DNA of 64,000 bases from Bog-257 sp963846715 (lineage in GTDB: Bacteria > Acidobacteriota > Terriglobia > Terriglobales > Acidobacteriaceae), in contig CAWJXA010000004.1 in NCBI GenBank assembly GCA_963846715.1, forward strand, positions 330,740 to 394,739, written 5' to 3'. How positions within the stretch are numbered: the stretch's first letter is position 1; each line of letters starts with the position of its first letter. This document shows positions 60,956 to 64,000 of the stretch, in pieces. The notes under the pieces are model-generated. The model was not told the DNA's origin. It made no database searches and saw nothing but the letters and a program-made list of their open reading frames with translations. A program made the translations under genes and the position numbers.

Positions 60956-61330
60956 TTACGCCTCTCGTACTCGAAGAAAATGGATTGAGGATGGCCCAAC
61001 CACGTTGTACGGGCCAAGTCGAACACTTGTACTCAGTTATTAGGTTAATGACGGCAGCCGGAAGGGCCAACTAAGATAGAGCAAGTGGGCGGAATTAGCG
61101 GTTCAGCGGGACTAACGAACATTGAATGGTGACCGCGATCACAGGGTTATGTTATTGAAAAGCAAGGTGCCTCACGGGGCATCAGCGCATCGGTCGCTGA
61201 ATCAGGGGCCGGGTGGCTTTTTCGTAGGAAGGGCGCAACAATAGTGGATAGCGCGTCGGCGCTTGGACTATATTCCTAACAACTTCGTTGCAAACGTTCT
61301 GCCGTGCATGGTTGAGGAGGAGAATCTCTG
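60956..61330. other. Divergent intergenic region with a CRP/FNR-like dyad
   Basis: No gene. GTGA-CCGCGA-TCAC (61129-61142) is a perfect dyad of the CRP/FNR type between the radical SAM gene and the FHA-SpoIIE gene. GAGGAGGAG near 61313-61321 is the ribosome site of the downstream gene. A TAGTGGATAG motif at 61246 recurs in the window. Confidence 0.55.
61129..61142. promoter_or_regulatory. Putative CRP/FNR-type operator
   Basis: GTGA-N6-TCAC with perfect symmetry, close to the TGTGA-N6-TCACA consensus. Its distance to either start is large (about 175 and 190 bases), so its target is uncertain. Confidence 0.4.
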
Positions 61331-63001
61331 ATGGGCGCTACGGGTATGTGGTTGCGCAAGCTGGACACTGCCTCCACCGGCGATCCGCTCGTGCTGGTGG
61401 TGGTGGAAGGCAGCGACCGCCGGACCCTGGTGCTGGAGCATTTTCCCTTCACTGTTGGCCGACGCACGGACCGCGACCTGGTGATGGCCGATCCACGGGT
61501 GTCGCGCGAGCACGCGCAATTCGTTCGCGAAACAGATGGCACCTACATCGTCGACCAGAGCAGCCGCCACGGAACGTTCGTAAACGGAGAACGCGTCAAC
61601 CGGCGGAAACTGGCGCGCAACGACCGAGTCGAGTTTGGGGTGCAAGGCGCTGCTTACGCGCTGTTCAGTCCCGATCGCTCGCCTTCCAGCGCGGCGCAAC
61701 AGTTTCTGAGCCAGTTCTCGACCTGGAAGCCCGCGACCGGAGCGGGATCCGACCTGGAGATGCTCAACGTGTTTCTGGAGGCGGCGCGCAAGCTGAATAC
61801 CAGCGGCGTACTGGACGACGTATTGCACACGCTACTGGAAGCAGCATTGCGGCTGACCCACGCCGAGCGCGGCTTCGTTTTCCTGCGTCATGCCGACGGG
61901 GAACTGCACCTGGCCGCGGGACGGGACAAAAAGGGCGAGAGCATTCATGACGACAGCACGATCTCGCGGTCCGTGCTGCGCGACGCCGCTAAGAGTGCAT
62001 CCGAGTTTCTGGTCACCGATACCGATGACACCGGCAAGCTCGCGGGACGCGAAAGCGTGGTGGCGCACAACCTGCACAGCGTGATCTGTATTCCGCTGCG
62101 CAAGACCGTTATCCAGGAAAAAGCGCGAGAAGAAACCAAGCCGGGAGAGTCGGATGTGCAAGGCGTGTTGTATCTCGACGCACATTTTCTTTCGGGCAAG
62201 CTCTCGTCGGTGAGCCACGATATCCTGCGCACGATCGCTAACGGCGCGGCCACGCTGGTAGAGAATGCGGCGCTGGTGCAGGCCGAGGATGCGGCCAAAC
62301 GCTACCGCCAGGAATTGGCAATTGCGGCCGAAATTCAGCAGCGCCTGATGACCGTGACCGTTCCCGAGGTGCCGTTCGCGAAGGTCACGGCCGCCAGTTA
62401 TGCCTGCAAAGACATTGGCGGAGACTTCTTCGACCTGGTTTACACCGAGGGCGGACTGTCTCTGATTGTTGCTGATGTTTCCGGCAAGGGCGTCTCGGCG
62501 GCGGTGGTGGCTTCGATCCTGCAGGGAATGCTGTACTCGCAGCTGGCCCGCGACTCGTCTTTGCCCGAGATGATTTCGGCGGTGAACCGCTTCCTTTGCG
62601 ACAAAGTGGGCGGCCAGAAGTACGCCACCCTGGTTATCGCCCGGTTGTTGGGAAGCGGGGACCTTGAGCTGATTAACTGCGGGCATGTGCCTCCCCTGCT
62701 GATTTCTGGGGACACCGCTACCAAGTTGGAGGATGGCAATTTGCCGGTGGGCCTCGTGCCGGGTGTGGAGTTCAAAGCCACGCGTGTACAGCTGAAGCAG
62801 GGCGATCGACTGGTGCTGGTGACCGACGGAGTCACGGAGGCCGAGGATGCGGAGGGCGAATTCTTCGGCATGGAGAGGCTGGAAAACTGCTGCAAGGGCG
62901 GGTTTCCCGCGATCGAGCAGGCGGTCAACGATTTCCGTGGCGATACCGCGCTGACCGACGACTGCACCATCACCGAAATGATCTATCGCGGGCAGGGGTG
63001 A
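61331..63001 (+). CDS. FHA-GAF-SpoIIE phosphatase
   Basis: 556 residues. FHA domain (about 37-105: FTVGRRTDRDLVMADPRVSR, EHAQF, SSRHGTFVNGERV), which binds phosphothreonine peptides. GAF domain (about 145-300: VFLEAARKLNTSG, LLEAALRLTHAERGFVFLRH, VICIPLRKTV). SpoIIE/PP2C-like phosphatase (about 330-556) with metal ligands in GGDFFDLVY, VADVSGKGVSAAV, NCGHVPPLL, VTDGVTEA and DDCTITEM. The FHA part may link it to a Ser/Thr kinase; no kinase gene is near. A cytoplasmic signalling phosphatase. GAGGAGGAG precedes the ATG. Confidence 0.9.
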   Translation: MGATGMWLRKLDTASTGDPLVLVVVEGSDRRTLVLEHFPFTVGRRTDRDLVMADPRVSREHAQFVRETDGTYIVDQSSRHGTFVNGERVNRRKLARNDRVEFGVQGAAYALFSPDRSPSSAAQQFLSQFSTWKPATGAGSDLEMLNVFLEAARKLNTSGVLDDVLHTLLEAALRLTHAERGFVFLRHADGELHLAAGRDKKGESIHDDSTISRSVLRDAAKSASEFLVTDTDDTGKLAGRESVVAHNLHSVICIPLRKTVIQEKAREETKPGESDVQGVLYLDAHFLSGKLSSVSHDILRTIANGAATLVENAALVQAEDAAKRYRQELAIAAEIQQRLMTVTVPEVPFAKVTAASYACKDIGGDFFDLVYTEGGLSLIVADVSGKGVSAAVVASILQGMLYSQLARDSSLPEMISAVNRFLCDKVGGQKYATLVIARLLGSGDLELINCGHVPPLLISGDTATKLEDGNLPVGLVPGVEFKATRVQLKQGDRLVLVTDGVTEAEDAEGEFFGMERLENCCKGGFPAIEQAVNDFRGDTALTDDCTITEMIYRGQG

Positions 63002-63051
63002 AGGGTTTCGACCGCGGCTCACGCGGACCAGGCCCCGTACTAAGAGTAAGC

Positions 63052-63118
63052 CACGGATAAACCCGATCAGAGCGAGAGCCAAACATTAACCGCGGACTGG
63101 CACGGATGAACACGGATT
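63052..63118. repeat. CACGGAT repeat cluster
   Basis: CACGGAT occurs three times (near 63053, 63102 and 63113) with a CGATCAG spacer between the first two. The same unit builds the cluster at 30775-30853. Between the SpoIIE gene and the insertion sequence. Confidence 0.45.
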
Positions 63119-63172
63119 AGCGAACCATAAAACCTGGTTGGACTTGTGCGGATCCGACTCCACCTTTTCGAA

Positions 63173-63966
63173 CTAGTGCGTGTTAACACTAACTAGGTAT
63201 CTAAGAGCTTCGACGATGAGCGCGAAGTGGAGGAAGGCGAGGAATACCAGATCGAGTTTGTCGAAGCGTGAGAAGATACGGCGGAAACCTTTGAGTCTGC
63301 GGAACAGCCGCTCGATCTCGTTGCGGCGACGATACATGGCTTTGTCGTATTGCCACGGCTCCAGGCGGTTATGTCGCGGCGGAACCACCGGAATGAAGCC
63401 AAAATCCAGCGCCAATTGCAGGGTTTCGTTGTCCTCGTAGGCCCGATCCATGACCAGATGCAGGGGTGCGGGCAAGGGTCCGATGCCGCCCAACAGTTTG
63501 CGGCCTTCGACAGTATCGGAGGCTTGGCCGGGGGAGAGCGCGAAGGTTATGGCCGTTCGAGCATCTGCGGCAACCATATGAATCTTGGTGGTCCATCCGC
63601 CGCGCGACTTGCCGATGGCTTGCGGTCCGTTTTTTTTAAAGCGCCCATGCCGTCGGGGTGAACCTTGACGGTGGTCGAATCCAGGCTCCCGGCTTCGATG
63701 CGGATGCGTACGATCTGCTCGCGTTGCAACTGCTCGAAGACGTTGTCCAGCACGCCGCTCTTGGACCAGCGGTTCATACGGGTGTAGATGGTATGCCAAT
63801 TTCCGAAGCGTTTGGGCAATCCGCGCCACTTGCAGCCATGCTCGGCGACATAGAGCAGGGCGTTGAGCAGTTGCAGGTTGTCAAGTTTCACGTTGCCGCG
63901 CTGGCGGGGAAGACTGGAGGCAATACGCTGGTACTGCGCTTCGGTGATCTCCATGCAGCGCAGCAT
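63173..63966 (-). CDS. IS5-family transposase, two frames joined by -1 frameshift
   Basis: Frame A (63966 to about 63630) begins MLRCMEITEAQYQRIASSLP and includes the first catalytic Asp (GSLDSTTVKVH). It then reaches a run of eight A (63635-63628 on the minus strand). A -1 shift there continues in frame B: NGPQAIGKSRGGWTTKIHMV, the second Asp in VMDRAYEDNETL, the Y-2-R-3-E-6-R signature YRRRNEIERLFRRLK with catalytic Glu, ending VSVNTH at 63173. The fused protein is about 264 residues, an IS427-group DDE transposase. Stop overlaps the left end of the element. Confidence 0.9.
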
Positions 63967-64000
63967 AACACAGAATTACAAATTAGTGTTAACACGCCCT
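63175..64000. mobile_element. IS5-family insertion sequence (IS427-like), 3' side at window edge
   Basis: Imperfect 20-base terminal inverted repeats: AGTGCGTGTTAACACTAACT at 63175-63194 and, reverse-complemented, AGGGCGTGTTAACACTAATT at 63981-64000; 18 of 20 match. Length about 824-826 bases, normal for the group. CTA(G) lies at the left junction. The right flank is outside the window, so the target duplication cannot be read. Confidence 0.9.

Overview
The window looks like chromosomal DNA of a soil or sediment Acidobacteriota, probably near the Koribacter/Sulfotelmatobacter (Terriglobia) branch. The grounds are the mix of gene families: several SpoIIE-type phosphatases, a fused alpha/beta 2-oxo-acid dehydrogenase E1, a CcmF/CcmH-like cytochrome c maturation cluster, DUF4097 and YVTN proteins, a Tes-like radical SAM enzyme, and intergenic CCTTCAGG/CTTTAGC palindromic repeats. 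This is a judgement from gene content; no database was searched. The DNA is moderately GC-rich, with AT-richer stretches near 7.4-7.7 kb, 40.8-43.0 kb and 49.4-49.8 kb.

Layout. 0-1.2 kb: 3' part of a group II intron. 1.3-9.1 kb: YVTN lipoprotein, uvrB, an amidinotransferase-fold enzyme, two secreted proteins. 9.2-17.7 kb: saccharopine-dehydrogenase-like enzyme plus DoxX, fused E1, gph-like phosphatase, and a membrane protein followed by an NtrB/NtrC-type two-component pair. 17.7-18.3 kb: HigBA. 18.6-21.2 kb: a membrane electron-transfer module (H-protein-like subunit without its lipoyl lysine, four-cluster Fe-S protein, HybB/NrfD-type membrane subunit). 21.3-25.2 kb: SpoIIE phosphatase with a DUF2007-like partner, and a histone-H1-like protein. 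25.7-30.7 kb: cytochrome c maturation genes interrupted by HicAB and by palindromic repeats. 30.9-40.8 kb: DNA repair, SAM hydroxide adenosyltransferase, envelope proteins, an efflux adaptor, a VOC protein and an RNA helicase. 41.2-49.4 kb: small regulators, then flagellar genes in two divergent units (flbD-motA-motB and fliC-fliD-fliS-fliT-like), each with a sigma-28-like promoter. 49.8-57.6 kb: acyl-CoA ligase, thiolase, 3-hydroxyacyl-CoA dehydrogenase and crotonase, with two SgcJ/EcaC-like genes and one cargo gene between them. 57.6-58.6 kb: a Tae1-type peptidoglycan amidase overlapping a secreted candidate immunity protein. 58.8-61 kb: Tes-like radical SAM protein. 61.3-63 kb: FHA-GAF-SpoIIE phosphatase. 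63.2-64 kb: an IS5-family element with a frameshifted transposase.

The most interesting points are the orphan Tae1-like effector/immunity pair, the electron-transfer module with a lysine-less H-protein domain, the Tes-like enzyme (candidate for membrane-spanning lipids), and repeats and toxin-antitoxin genes inserted in the cytochrome c maturation cluster. Three genes carry single-base frameshifts (near 32267, 56152 and 56509). They may be real or assembly errors; two of them look like run-length errors. No tRNA, rRNA or CRISPR array was recognised.
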